This document shows positions 15,915 through 24,318 of a DNA stretch of 64,000 nucleotides, piece after piece. Under the pieces are notes generated by a model. It was not told where the DNA came from and made no database searches. It saw nothing but the letters and a program-made list of their open reading frames with translations. The stretch covers positions 2,728,001-2,792,000 of the forward strand of contig NZ_CP071953.1 in NCBI RefSeq assembly GCF_020084865.1, written 5' to 3'. Made by a program: the position numbers and the translations under genes. Within the stretch, counting starts at the first letter, position 1; each line of letters opens with the position of its first letter. This DNA is from Candidatus Kaistella beijingensis (GTDB lineage: Bacteria > Bacteroidota > Bacteroidia > Flavobacteriales > Weeksellaceae).

Positions 15915-17462
15915 ATGAAACTAAAACTTTCTTTACTATTTGTTCTGTTCTCATTGCTTTCTTTTTCTCAAATCGAAGAAAAAAAACTCGACGAACTTAT
16001 TCAAAATACATTGAAAACTTTTGATGTTCCAGGAATTTCTGTTGGAATTATTAAAGACGGAAAAACGGTTTATGCAAAAGGTTTCGGCGTAAGTTCAATG
16101 AACACAAAACAGAAAATGGACGAAAATACTTTGGTGGGAATTGCTTCCAACTCGAAAGGTTTTACAGCGACCGCTTTAGCGATTTTGGTGGATGAAGGAA
16201 AACTGAACTGGGACGATAAAGTGACCAAATTTATTCCTGAATTTCAGATGTATGATCCTTATGTTTCACAACAGGTGACAGTGAAAGATTTGATTACACA
16301 CAGAGCAGGACTTGGTTTAGGACAAGGCGATCTGATGTTTTTTCCTGAAGGCGGAAGTTTGACGGTGAACGATATTGTGCACAATGTGAGATATTTAAAA
16401 CCTGCAAATTCTTTCCGTTCGACTTTGGATTATAACAACATCATGTTCATCGTTGCAGGAGAAGTGATTCACAGAATTTCGGGTTTAAGTTGGGCGGAAT
16501 TCATCGAACAAAAAATCATGAAACCCGTCGGAATGACTTCAAGTTACGGGAGTTACAACCGTGCAAAAGCAGCCAGTGTTTCCAATATTATTGAAGCTCA
16601 TGCTCCCGTTGACGGAAAAGCAATTCCCGTTCCTCACGATTGGAATGAAACCGCAAATGCAGCGGGCGGAATTATCAGCAATATCAAAGATATGAACACT
16701 TGGGCGGAATTTTTAATGAATGGTTTCACCACGAAAGACGGTAAAAAATTGGTTTCTGACAAACAAATTCAGCAGTTGTGGAATTTGCAGATTTCAACTC
16801 CTGTTGCTTTGAAAAATTCTTATGATTCCAACTTTGGCGGTTATGGATTGGGTTGGTTTTTAACCGATGTGAAAGGCCATAAACAAGTTTATCACACAGG
16901 TGGATTAATCGGAACGGTAACTCAATTTACTTTGATTCCCGACATGAAATTAGGAATTGTGGTTTTGACCAATCAGCAAAGTGGAGCAGCTTTCAGTACG
17001 ATTACCAATACGGTGAAAGATGCTTATCTGGGAATTGCAGACCGAAATTGGCTGAAAACTTACGCCGACAGAATGGCTAAATTAAACGCCGATTACGACA
17101 AAGGAAAAAAAGAAGTTTTCGCAAAATCTGAAACTTTTAAAAAAGATAAAAACAGCCAAATCAAACCTGAACAAATCGTAGGAACTTACAATGATCCTTG
17201 GTTTGGAGATGTAATTATTTCACATGACGGAAAGACTTTCAGAATCATCTGCAAAAATTCTCCACGTTTAAAAGGGGAGCTTTTGCCTTATTCGCCCAAC
17301 GTGATGATTGCGAAATGGGACGACAGAAGTTACGATGCAGATGCGTTCATCAATTTCAGCTTGGATGAAAACGGAAAAGCAACAGGTGCGAAAATGAAGC
17401 CGATTTCAGATGTGACTGATTTTTCTTTTGATTTCGGAGATTTGGATTTGAAAAAGAAATAA
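15915..17462 (+). CDS. Serine hydrolase, class C beta-lactamase family, with C-terminal DUF3471-like domain
   Basis: A 515-residue exported enzyme (signal peptide about residues 1-19, ending SFSQ). The penicillin-recognising fold is complete: SxxK at Ser78-Lys81 (ASNSKGFTA), a YxN motif in LDYNNIMF, and HTG in VYHTGGLIG. The last ~100 residues (EQIVGTYNDPWFGDVIISH onward) form a lipocalin-like DUF3471-type tail found in esterase or peptidase members of this family. Such proteins are usually esterases or D-amino-acid peptidases rather than true beta-lactamases; the substrate is not evident. A -7-like box TATCTTTG lies at 15887-15894. Confidence 0.88.
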   Translation: MKLKLSLLFVLFSLLSFSQIEEKKLDELIQNTLKTFDVPGISVGIIKDGKTVYAKGFGVSSMNTKQKMDENTLVGIASNSKGFTATALAILVDEGKLNWDDKVTKFIPEFQMYDPYVSQQVTVKDLITHRAGLGLGQGDLMFFPEGGSLTVNDIVHNVRYLKPANSFRSTLDYNNIMFIVAGEVIHRISGLSWAEFIEQKIMKPVGMTSSYGSYNRAKAASVSNIIEAHAPVDGKAIPVPHDWNETANAAGGIISNIKDMNTWAEFLMNGFTTKDGKKLVSDKQIQQLWNLQISTPVALKNSYDSNFGGYGLGWFLTDVKGHKQVYHTGGLIGTVTQFTLIPDMKLGIVVLTNQQSGAAFSTITNTVKDAYLGIADRNWLKTYADRMAKLNADYDKGKKEVFAKSETFKKDKNSQIKPEQIVGTYNDPWFGDVIISHDGKTFRIICKNSPRLKGELLPYSPNVMIAKWDDRSYDADAFINFSLDENGKATGAKMKPISDVTDFSFDFGDLDLKKK

Positions 17463-17475
17463 ATCTCAAAATTTG

Positions 17476-17529
17476 AAGCCACATAGGCACATAGTTTTAA
17501 TAAAAAAATTCTATGTACCTATGTGGCTT
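17476..17529. terminator. Long stem hairpin between convergent genes
   Basis: A 19-bp stem, AAGCCACATAGGCACATAG / CTATGTACCTATGTGGCTT with one mismatch, encloses an A/T-rich 16-nt loop. It lies between the serine hydrolase and sixA stops, so it is probably a shared terminator. The CACATAGG words look like a dispersed intergenic repeat recruited for this role. Confidence 0.7.
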
Positions 17530-17537
17530 TAAACTCC

Positions 17538-18014
17538 TTAAATTTTCTTGGGCTCATAAAAGAAAACCAATTTCTTTTTGGCGTTTTCAAAATCAGACCA
17601 TGAATCGGTCTCGATTTGAAAACCCGCAACACCACAAGTCGGAAACATAAAGACATCATCCGACATCGAATTGGCAAAATTTGAAATTCCGTTGTTGTGT
17701 GAAAACATCGCAACAGAATTCACGTCATTTTCCAAATCATAAATCACCGATTCAAAATTTCTTTCGGAAGGATTATACAGTTTCTGATTGGTATCAATCT
17801 CAATATCATAAGTTTGGTTGAAAATCTTGCACGTGTTCAAAGCGCGCACCGCAGGACTCGAGACGAATTTTTGAATCTCGATATTGTTGTCCTTCAAAAA
17901 TTTCGACATTTTTACCGCATCTTCTAAACCTCGTTCAGCAAGCGGTCTGTCAAAATCGTCGGTATTTTCGGGCCAATCGCTTTTTGCATGGCGCACAAGA
18001 ATCAATGTTTTCAT
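17538..18014 (-). CDS. sixA: Histidine phosphatase, SixA-like
   Basis: A 158-residue cytoplasmic phosphatase of the histidine phosphatase (RHG) branch. The catalytic motif LVRHAKSDW has its nucleophilic His at residue 9. Other family features are RPLAERG, the SPAVRALNTC arginine and VAMFSHNNG with the second His. SixA removes phosphate from histidine phosphotransfer proteins in E. coli. The substrate here is inferred only from family and length. Confidence 0.87.
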   Translation of the reverse strand: MKTLILVRHAKSDWPENTDDFDRPLAERGLEDAVKMSKFLKDNNIEIQKFVSSPAVRALNTCKIFNQTYDIEIDTNQKLYNPSERNFESVIYDLENDVNSVAMFSHNNGISNFANSMSDDVFMFPTCGVAGFQIETDSWSDFENAKKKLVFFYEPKKI

Positions 18015-18126
18015 TCCAATTAAAAATTTGAGAAAATAAAATTATAAAATATTTCCCAACAAAACGGAGTAATTATTATTTTATGGATAAAAATCATTTT
18101 CGCAAAATTTCTTAAATTTGCAGACT

Positions 18127-18543
18127 ATGGGAAAAATAATGGCGATTGATTATGGGAAAAAACGTTGTGGAATTGCTGTTACCGACGATATGCAGATTAT
18201 TGCAAGCGGTTTGGAAACCATCGAAACAAGAGATATTTTTGAATTTTTGAAAAAGTATTTTGTTGAGAATCAGGTGGATTCAATCGTAGTGGGACTTCCT
18301 ACAGATTTAAAGGGAAATCTTTCTGAAGTGGAAACAGAGATTTTAAAATTTCTGGAACGTTTCAAATCTGAATTTCCTGAAGTGGAGATTCATCGTTTTG
18401 ATGAACGTTTTACTTCAAAAATGGCTTCTTTTTTTATTTCTCAAAGCGGAAAAAGCAAAAAGAAAAGAGAAGAAAAAGGATTGATTGACAAAGTAAGTGC
18501 AACGATTATTTTGCAGAATTTTTTAGAACAGAAACAAAGATGA
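18127..18543 (+). CDS. ruvX: Holliday junction resolvase-like RuvX (YqgF)
   Basis: A 138-residue RNase H-fold nuclease, in E. coli required for 16S rRNA 5' maturation. Key blocks: MAIDYGKKRCGIAVTD with the first catalytic Asp, VVGLPTDLKG, and DERFTSKMA with the third acidic site. The ATG at 18127 is used; the TTG at 18118 overlaps a -7 box (TAAATTTG, 18113-18120) and cannot be the start. The stop overlaps the def start by 4 bp (ATGA), so the two are translationally coupled. Confidence 0.9.
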   Translation: MGKIMAIDYGKKRCGIAVTDDMQIIASGLETIETRDIFEFLKKYFVENQVDSIVVGLPTDLKGNLSEVETEILKFLERFKSEFPEVEIHRFDERFTSKMASFFISQSGKSKKKREEKGLIDKVSATIILQNFLEQKQR

Positions 18544-19112
18544 TATTACCGATAAGAGCATTTGGAGACTCCGTTTTGAGGAAGCATTGCCATGAAATTG
18601 ACCAAGATTATCCGCAGTTGCAGGAACTGATTTCAAACATGTTTGAAACCATGGAATCTGCGCACGGAATAGGTTTGGCTGCACCGCAAATCGGTTTGGA
18701 TATCCGCCTTTTTATCGCTGATTTGTCACCGCTTTCTGAAGATGAGGATTATGCAGAATTGGCGGAAGAATTCAAAAATTTTAAGAAGGTTTTCATCAAT
18801 GCAAAAATTTTGGAGGAAACTGGCGAAGAGTGGAAATTCAACGAAGGCTGTCTCTCCATTCCCGACGTTCGTGAAGATGTGAAAAGAAAAGAAACCATCA
18901 AGATAGAATATTACGACGAAAATTTCGTTCAACATACCGACACTTTTTCCGACATGAGAGCACGTGTCATTCAGCATGAATACGACCATATTGAAGGAAT
19001 TCTTTTCACGGACCATTTAAGTTCTTTAAAGAAAAAATTGGTGAAAGGAAAACTGATGAAAATTTCGCAGGGCGACGTTTCCGTCAATTATAAAATGAGA
19101 TTTCCCAAGTAG
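18540..19112 (+). CDS. def: Peptide deformylase
   Basis: A 190-residue metalloenzyme that removes the N-formyl group from nascent proteins. All three motifs are intact: HGIGLAAPQIG at 42-52, EGCLSIP at 102-108 and HEYDH at 146-150, giving the Cys and two His metal ligands plus the catalytic Glu. The start overlaps ruvX by 4 bp. A DUF5606 gene follows after 75 bp. Confidence 0.96.
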   Translation: MILPIRAFGDSVLRKHCHEIDQDYPQLQELISNMFETMESAHGIGLAAPQIGLDIRLFIADLSPLSEDEDYAELAEEFKNFKKVFINAKILEETGEEWKFNEGCLSIPDVREDVKRKETIKIEYYDENFVQHTDTFSDMRARVIQHEYDHIEGILFTDHLSSLKKKLVKGKLMKISQGDVSVNYKMRFPK

Positions 19113-19187
19113 CTGGATGATGGAAGCAGGAAGTCAAATAAAACAAGTTCAAATAAAATCAAATAAAATCAAACAAAAAATAGAAAA

Positions 19188-19748
19188 ATGCAGTTAGAAA
19201 AAATAATTTCAATTTCTGGAAAACCAGGACTTTACAAGTTGATTTCGCAGTTGAAAAGCGGTTTTATCGTGGAAGATGTTTTAACGAAGAAAAAAGCGAG
19301 CATCTCCAATTCTTCGCAGGTAAGTTTGTTGGATAATATCGCAATGTTTACTTTCGATAAAGAAGTTCCTTTGTTTGAAGTTTTTGAAAACGTGGCAAAA
19401 AACAACGATTTCAAAGAAACCATTTCCCACAAATCGACGGATGCGGAATTGAGAGCGTTCATGCTTGAATCGCTTCCTGATTACGATACAGAAAGAGTTT
19501 ACGTTTCCGATATCAAAAAATTGGCGCAGTGGTACAATATTTTGAACAAGGCAGGTTACATCACTCCTGAAAGTTTTGTAAAGGCAGAAGAAACAACAGC
19601 AGAAACTTCTGAAAAAACGGAAGCAACAGAAAAAAAGGAAGCCAAAAAAGCAGCTCCAAAAGCAGAAAAAGCAGCCGCTCCAAAAGTGAAGGCTTCAACT
19701 TCTGCCGCTAAATCTGCCCCGAAAAGTACGCACAGAAAGCAAGGATAG
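19188..19748 (+). CDS. DUF5606 protein with Lys/Ala-rich tail
   Basis: A 186-residue cytoplasmic protein with a globular N-terminal region of about 130 residues (KIISISGKPGLYKLISQ, SLLDNIAMFTFDKEVPLFEVF, LPDYDTERVYVSDIKKLAQW). I associate this with DUF5606, a Bacteroidota family of unknown function. The last ~55 residues are low-complexity Lys/Ala/Glu/Ser, ending HRKQG, and resemble histone-H1-like or nucleic-acid-binding tails. It lies directly downstream of ruvX-def on the same strand and is likely co-transcribed. The function is unknown. Confidence 0.75.
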   Translation: MQLEKIISISGKPGLYKLISQLKSGFIVEDVLTKKKASISNSSQVSLLDNIAMFTFDKEVPLFEVFENVAKNNDFKETISHKSTDAELRAFMLESLPDYDTERVYVSDIKKLAQWYNILNKAGYITPESFVKAEETTAETSEKTEATEKKEAKKAAPKAEKAAAPKVKASTSAAKSAPKSTHRKQG

Positions 19749-20095
19749 TTTTGCTTTCGGCGCTCGGCAATCAGCCTTCAGCAAACAAAATTTAAATATA
19801 ACCTTTCCAAAATTCGGGGAGGTTTTTCTTTATTTAAAATCTCAATAAAAGCGTGAGAATTCCCCTCCTTTCGAGGGGTGTCAAATTTGTGCAACAAATT
19901 TGACGGGGTGGATTATCTTTTTTCTTTTTAAAATATTCACCAAATTTACCCGCAGAATTCACTACAAAGTAAATTCGCTGCGAAACAAATTGACAGCGAA
20001 GCGATTTCACTCTGAAAGAAATTCATTTTTTAATCCTTGCACAACTTTGACAAAGTTCCGAACTTTGAAAAAGTTTCCAAAATATTTCAAATCTC
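19749..20095. other. 347-bp gap: hairpin repeat and word repeats, no gene
   Basis: No coding signal was seen. It includes a possible weak terminator (AACCTTTCC ... GGGGAGGTTTTTC, about 19800-19828), the nested hairpin element at 19862-19903, and a run of intergenic words at 19985-20030 (AATTGACAGCGAAGCGATTT then CACTCTGAAAGAAATTCA). That run is the reverse complement of words in the 2538-2740 repeat region. Confidence 0.65.
19862..19903. repeat. Two adjacent hairpins in a GC-flanked repeat element
   Basis: First hairpin CCCCTC-cttTC-GAGGGG (19862-19878), then TCAAATTTG-TGCAA-CAAATTTGA (19881-19903, perfect 9-bp stem), followed by CGGGGTGGATTA. It resembles dispersed intergenic palindromes of flavobacteria (from memory, not checked). 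Confidence 0.6.
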
Positions 20096-20860
20096 ATGAA
20101 TTCCAAAGCACAAAAACTCGAAGCCTTCTCGCAACTTTTAGACATTATGGATGATTTGCGGGAAAAATGTCCGTGGGATAAAAAACAGGATTTGCAGAGT
20201 TTGCGGCACTTGACTTTGGAGGAAGTGTATGAACTTTCCGACGCACTTTTGCAGGAAGATTTGCCCGAAATTAAAAAAGAACTCGGCGACGTTTTGCTAC
20301 ATTTGGTTTTTTATGCAAAAATTGGTTCAGAAAAAGGAAGTTTCGATATTGCTGATGTGATCAATTCTTTAAATGAAAAACTGATTTTCCGTCATCCACA
20401 TATTTATGGTGATGTTGAGGTGAAAGATGGAGAGGAAGTGAAACAAAATTGGGAGAAACTGAAATTAAAGGAAGGCAACAAATCTGTTCTTTCAGGGGTT
20501 TCCAAAGGAACTCCAAGTATGGTGAAAGCGTTTAGAATTCAGGAAAAAGTGAAAGGAATTGGCTTTGAATTTCACGATGCAGAAGATGCGTGGAAAAAAG
20601 TAGACGAAGAACTCGCCGAATTTCATGCAGAAACTGATTTGGACAAAAAGGAACAGGAATTGGGCGACGTTTTCTTTTCGCTCATCAATTATGCGAGAAT
20701 TGTGGGGATCAATCCCGATTCAGCCTTGGAAAAAACCAATTTAAAATTTATTTCCCGTTTTCAAAAGATGGAGAAATTGGCTTTGGAAAAAAATATGATT
20801 TTAGCGGATTTGAATTTGGAGGAAATGGATTTGCTTTGGGAAGAAGCGAAGAGGTTTTAA
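20096..20860 (+). CDS. mazG: Nucleoside triphosphate pyrophosphohydrolase MazG
   Basis: A 254-residue cytoplasmic enzyme with two MazG repeats. The N-terminal repeat has the metal-binding set LEEVYELSDAL ... EIKKELGDVLLHLVF; the C-terminal repeat has VDEELAEF ... EQELGDVFFSLINYAR. It hydrolyses NTPs and dNTPs to NMP and PPi and is thought to clean damaged nucleotides. Full length for the E. coli-type protein. Monocistronic, with a strong terminator after it. Confidence 0.94.
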   Translation: MNSKAQKLEAFSQLLDIMDDLREKCPWDKKQDLQSLRHLTLEEVYELSDALLQEDLPEIKKELGDVLLHLVFYAKIGSEKGSFDIADVINSLNEKLIFRHPHIYGDVEVKDGEEVKQNWEKLKLKEGNKSVLSGVSKGTPSMVKAFRIQEKVKGIGFEFHDAEDAWKKVDEELAEFHAETDLDKKEQELGDVFFSLINYARIVGINPDSALEKTNLKFISRFQKMEKLALEKNMILADLNLEEMDLLWEEAKRF

Positions 20861-20899
20861 TGGGTGAGTTGGTGTGTTTGTGAGTTGGTGAGTTTGTAG

Positions 20900-20919
20900 G
20901 GACAAATCGTGAATTGTCC
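20900..20919. repeat. Palindromic intergenic element, copy 2
   Basis: GGACAAATC-GT-GAATTGTCC with one arm mismatch, preceded by TGTAG. It is the reverse-oriented relative of the element at 7-26. It follows GTGAGTTGGTG word repeats (20864-20898) after mazG. Confidence 0.55.
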
Positions 20920-20959
20920 AATAGGTAGAATATTTTGAGATTGTTCAGCTCTTCAATAA

Positions 20960-21000
20960 AATAATCCTTCAAGTTTCACATTCTTGAAGGATTATTTTTT
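20960..21000. terminator. Bidirectional terminator, mazG / lipoprotein gene
   Basis: Perfect 14-bp stem AATAATCCTTCAAG / CTTGAAGGATTATT (20960-20973 and 20983-20996) with a 9-nt loop, followed by TTTT on the plus strand and a T-rich run on the minus strand. Confidence 0.92.
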
Positions 21001-21006
21001 TAGAAG

Positions 21007-21495
21007 TTACTCAAAATAAGTGTGATAAGTTTCCATGGAATCTTCCAAAACATCGATCGTTTTTTCGGCTTCCTGTTTATTAGGAGCTTTTGCGAGCAAG
21101 TCGATATTCTTCATGTGGTCGGTTAACCAAACGTGAAGAGCATCATGCGGTTTTCCTGTCATGGTGCAGCTTTTAATCAATTTTTCGTTGGCGGAACTAA
21201 GGTGGGCTGCAAGAACTTTGTAATCATCTTTGTCATCGTCAAAATTTTCTAGAAGTTTTTCCTGTTCGTTGATGAAAGGAAGCATTTCTGCATTGGTTTT
21301 CCATTTCTTCCCGTTGTCGAGTTCTAATTTTGTACTTTCAGCGGAATGTTCTTCTTGAGTTGCGTGTTCATCGTGATTTTCCGCGACTTGTTCTGTTTTT
21401 GCAGCATTTTCAGTAACAACGGTTTCGTTTTGTTTCTTTTCACAAGAAGTTAGAATCGCAATTCCTAGGATTGCAGGAACAATTAATTTCTTCAT
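21007..21495 (-). CDS. Putative lipoprotein with His/Glu-rich linker
   Basis: A 162-residue lipoprotein with lipobox LTSC (Cys18). A low-complexity stretch of about 40 residues rich in Glu, His and Ala follows, including NHDEHATQEEHSAES, which could bind metal or act as a spacer. The C-terminal ~100 residues look all-helical (EMLPFINEQEKLLENF, LAAHLSSANEKLIKSC, HDALHVWLTDHM). No family is recognised. Its start overlaps the stop of the upstream membrane gene by 4 bp, so the two are coupled. Confidence 0.65.
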   Translation of the reverse strand: MKKLIVPAILGIAILTSCEKKQNETVVTENAAKTEQVAENHDEHATQEEHSAESTKLELDNGKKWKTNAEMLPFINEQEKLLENFDDDKDDYKVLAAHLSSANEKLIKSCTMTGKPHDALHVWLTDHMKNIDLLAKAPNKQEAEKTIDVLEDSMETYHTYFE

Positions 21496-21863
21496 TTCTT
21501 AAATATTTTAAAGTTGGTTATGGTAAAAATTAAAGTTAGAACGGTACGAAAAGCCAGCGCTTTCACGGTTTTTGTTTCGTAAATTCCGCCCGAATTGATA
21601 TGAAAATATAGAGCGATGAACGTGATTACTAAAATGATGAATGCAAGAATTAGAAGGTATGGCGACCACTTTTTATCCTTAAAAATTCCGAAAGCTGCAG
21701 TCAAATAAAGAAATCCGCAAATGAAATTGGCAATCACGACAAATGGAACATAATTCCCTTCCTTTTCCCGAATTCCAAACCAATCGAAAAGTACGGAACT
21801 GCTCATAAAAGCAGTAACCAATCCGAAAATTGTTAAAACGAAAAGCAAAATTTTCTTTGTCAT
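21492..21863 (-). CDS. Small four-helix membrane protein
   Basis: A 123-residue protein with four hydrophobic segments (about residues 5-28, 38-62, 70-88 and 102-119) and few conserved polar residues; it resembles generic DUF-type inner-membrane proteins. Translationally coupled (ATGA) to the lipoprotein gene downstream and 54 bp after the efflux permease gene, so it may be the tail of that operon. Function unknown. Confidence 0.6.
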   Translation of the reverse strand: MTKKILLFVLTIFGLVTAFMSSSVLFDWFGIREKEGNYVPFVVIANFICGFLYLTAAFGIFKDKKWSPYLLILAFIILVITFIALYFHINSGGIYETKTVKALAFRTVLTLIFTITNFKIFKK

Positions 21864-21917
21864 TTATGCAAGTTAATGAAATTAAACTTGGTAATTTTCT
21901 TAACCTTAACCTTAACC

Positions 21918-23042
21918 TTAACCTCTCTTCCTGTAGTTCCAAATCGCCAAAGAATTGAAAACTACTGCCATTGCAATTAGTGCAGAAATTTGCGGAAATA
22001 AATCGGTTAACTTGCTGTCTTTCAAAATAATCAGGCGCACAATTTCAATCATATAACGAAGCGGATTAAAGTAAGTGATTTTTTGCGCCCAATTTGGCAT
22101 ACTTTCAATTGGCGTGAAAAGTCCGCTCATCAAAATAAAGATCATCACGAAGAAAAAATTGATGAACATCGCCTGTTGCTGCGTTTCGGAAAAAGTGGAA
22201 ATCAAAAGCCCATAACCTAAAACGACCATCAAGTAAATCGCTACAAAAAAGTAGAGTAGGAGCAGATTTCCGTGGATTTCTATTCCATATATAAATCTTG
22301 AAATCAATAATCCAATCGTAAACACCACGTTTCCTAAAATCCAAAACGGAATGGTCTTTCCGAGGATAAAATAACTTTTCTTGATGGGTGACACGTTGAT
22401 TTGCTCGATGGTTCCGATTTCTTTTTCGGCGACGATATTTAATGCGGAAAGCATTCCTGCAACAAGTGTTATTAAAAAAACCAAAATTCCTGGAACGAGC
22501 GAAAGTCGGTAATTATAAGTTTGATTAAACCAAAGCGAGGAACGAACTTCCAAACCCGAATTTTTTATCTTTTCCGCGATTTGAGGATGGTATTGAATGT
22601 TGATTTTTTGATTGAATTTTCTCAAAATTGCAGAAAGGTAAGTTCCTGAAAGTCCTGCTTTTGTTCCGTTGATGGCGTTGATTGCTATCGAAATTTTCTG
22701 TGAGTTTTCCCGAACCAGATTCTTTTCAAAATTTTGTGGAATTTGAAGAATCAAATCGGACTTTTCTTCCTCTAAAGTTTCATAAGCAGCATCATAACTT
22801 GCGCCGTAGTAATAAATTCTAAAGTAACCTGAACTCGTGATATCATTGATTAAATCTCGCGAAAGCGTGGAATGGTCCTGGTCAACAACGGCAAGATTGA
22901 TGTTCTTGATTTCGTAATTTGCAGCCATCGGCAAAATCAACAACTGCATCATTGGAGCCACAAAAATGATTGCCAAAATCGATTTGTTCCGAAAAATCTG
23001 TCGGAATTCTTTTTTGATTAATATGGAAAGTTGACGAAACAC
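21918..23042 (-). CDS. ABC-2 type transporter permease (YbhR-like)
   Basis: A 374-residue inner-membrane permease with one N-terminal membrane segment (SILAIIFVAPMMQLLILPMA), a large extracytoplasmic domain (about 45-170), and five more segments including VAEKEIGTIEQINVSPIKK and LMSGLFTPIESMPNWAQKI, hallmark ABC2_membrane_3 motifs. GTG start. Paired with the next permease and two ATPases; by analogy with ybhSR it forms a heterodimeric exporter channel. Confidence 0.88.
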   Translation of the reverse strand: MFRQLSILIKKEFRQIFRNKSILAIIFVAPMMQLLILPMAANYEIKNINLAVVDQDHSTLSRDLINDITSSGYFRIYYYGASYDAAYETLEEEKSDLILQIPQNFEKNLVRENSQKISIAINAINGTKAGLSGTYLSAILRKFNQKINIQYHPQIAEKIKNSGLEVRSSLWFNQTYNYRLSLVPGILVFLITLVAGMLSALNIVAEKEIGTIEQINVSPIKKSYFILGKTIPFWILGNVVFTIGLLISRFIYGIEIHGNLLLLYFFVAIYLMVVLGYGLLISTFSETQQQAMFINFFFVMIFILMSGLFTPIESMPNWAQKITYFNPLRYMIEIVRLIILKDSKLTDLFPQISALIAMAVVFNSLAIWNYRKRG

Positions 23043-23129
23043 AGGTTTTTGTTTAAAGTTTAAAGTCTCAAGTTTCAGGTTTCAAATTCACCATTCACTT
23101 CCGAAGGAAAATTCACCATTCACTTTTTT

Positions 23130-24236
23130 TTACTCAAGTCTAATTTTAAATTTCTTTATTGCCACAACAAATAAAACTCCCATCATTCCAAGCAAAACGA
23201 GCAATTCTTTCCAAATGATGAACAGTCCTGTTCCTTTAATCATGATGTTTTTAATCATTAAATAATACCATTTTGCAGGAATGATATTCGAAATAACTTG
23301 CAACGGAATCGGCATGTTTTCAATCGGAAACATAAATCCGCTCAAAAGCAAAGTCGGAAGCATCATTCCCAAAAGTGAAATCAACATCGCCTGTTGCTGA
23401 GTTTGAGTGAAAATTGAAATCAAAATTCCGAGGAGAAGACTTACTGTAATGTAAACAAAACTCACGGCAAAAAGCAAAAACAAACTTCCGTGAATCGGCA
23501 ATTCGAGCAAAGTCACGCTCAAAATTAAGATGGAAACTAAAATCAACAACGATAAAAATAAGTAGGGAACTGCCTTGGAAATAATGATGAATGCAGGTTT
23601 CATCGGCGATACCAAAAGAATTTCCATGGTTCCTGTCTCTTTTTCCTTCACGATGGAAATGGCGGTCATCATCACACAAACAATTAGTAAAATCATCGCC
23701 ATCACGCCTGGAACAAAATTCGGTGCGCCTTTCAACTGCGGATTATAAAGCATCCTGATTTCGGGTTTGATGACCATTTGATTCGTAGTCTGCAATTGTT
23801 TTTTGGTGTAAAAATCAGTGGCGATATTTTCTAAAAAATTGGTGATTTGGTTGGCGAGATTAATGTCAATTCCATCCACAATTAATTGAATATCAGTTTT
23901 TTCAGCGTTATTAATATTTTTAGAAAAACCTCTCGGAATATTCACAATCACTTTTATTTCCCCCGTTTTAAAAACCTCTTCAAATTCTTTTTCGGAACGA
24001 ATGTTTTCCGCAATATCAAAGTATCGGTTCTGATTAATTTTCTCTAAAAGTTGAGCCGATTCCTGCGTCTTGTCTTGGTCGAAAACAGCGATTTTGGTGT
24101 TCTTGATTTCCGTACTCAAAGCAAAACCAAACAACAAAACCTGCACAATCGGCATCCCGAAAATCATCAGCAAAACCCGTCTGTCACGCAAAACATGATA
24201 GAATTCTTTTTTGATGAAGGGGAGAAGTCGGTTCAT
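23130..24236 (-). CDS. ABC-2 type transporter permease (YbhS-like)
   Basis: A 368-residue paralogue of the adjacent permease. It has an N-terminal segment (LLMIFGMPIVQVLLFGFALS), a periplasmic domain and a C-terminal block of five segments with SIVKEKETGTMEILLVSPMKP and LLLSGFMFPIENMPIPLQ. The 87-bp spacer before the next permease contains AATTCACCATTCACTT repeat words. It probably partners with its neighbour as a heterodimer. Confidence 0.88.
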   Translation of the reverse strand: MNRLLPFIKKEFYHVLRDRRVLLMIFGMPIVQVLLFGFALSTEIKNTKIAVFDQDKTQESAQLLEKINQNRYFDIAENIRSEKEFEEVFKTGEIKVIVNIPRGFSKNINNAEKTDIQLIVDGIDINLANQITNFLENIATDFYTKKQLQTTNQMVIKPEIRMLYNPQLKGAPNFVPGVMAMILLIVCVMMTAISIVKEKETGTMEILLVSPMKPAFIIISKAVPYLFLSLLILVSILILSVTLLELPIHGSLFLLFAVSFVYITVSLLLGILISIFTQTQQQAMLISLLGMMLPTLLLSGFMFPIENMPIPLQVISNIIPAKWYYLMIKNIMIKGTGLFIIWKELLVLLGMMGVLFVVAIKKFKIRLE

Positions 24237-24318
24237 ACGGGTTACGAGTTACGAGGTTCGAGATTCGGGTTTTGAGTTGTTTAGTTTCTGCTATTTTTAA
24301 TTCACCATTCACTTTCTA

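Noticed and set aside
15915-17462. Calling the serine hydrolase a resistance beta-lactamase
   Set aside because: The SxxK/YxN/HTG fold also fits esterases and peptidases, and the DUF3471-like tail points that way; no resistance context is seen.
24240-24260. GGTTCGAG-type sequence that looks like a tRNA T-arm
   Set aside because: No cloverleaf could be formed; it belongs to TTACGAGGTTCGAG word repeats. No tRNA was found elsewhere.
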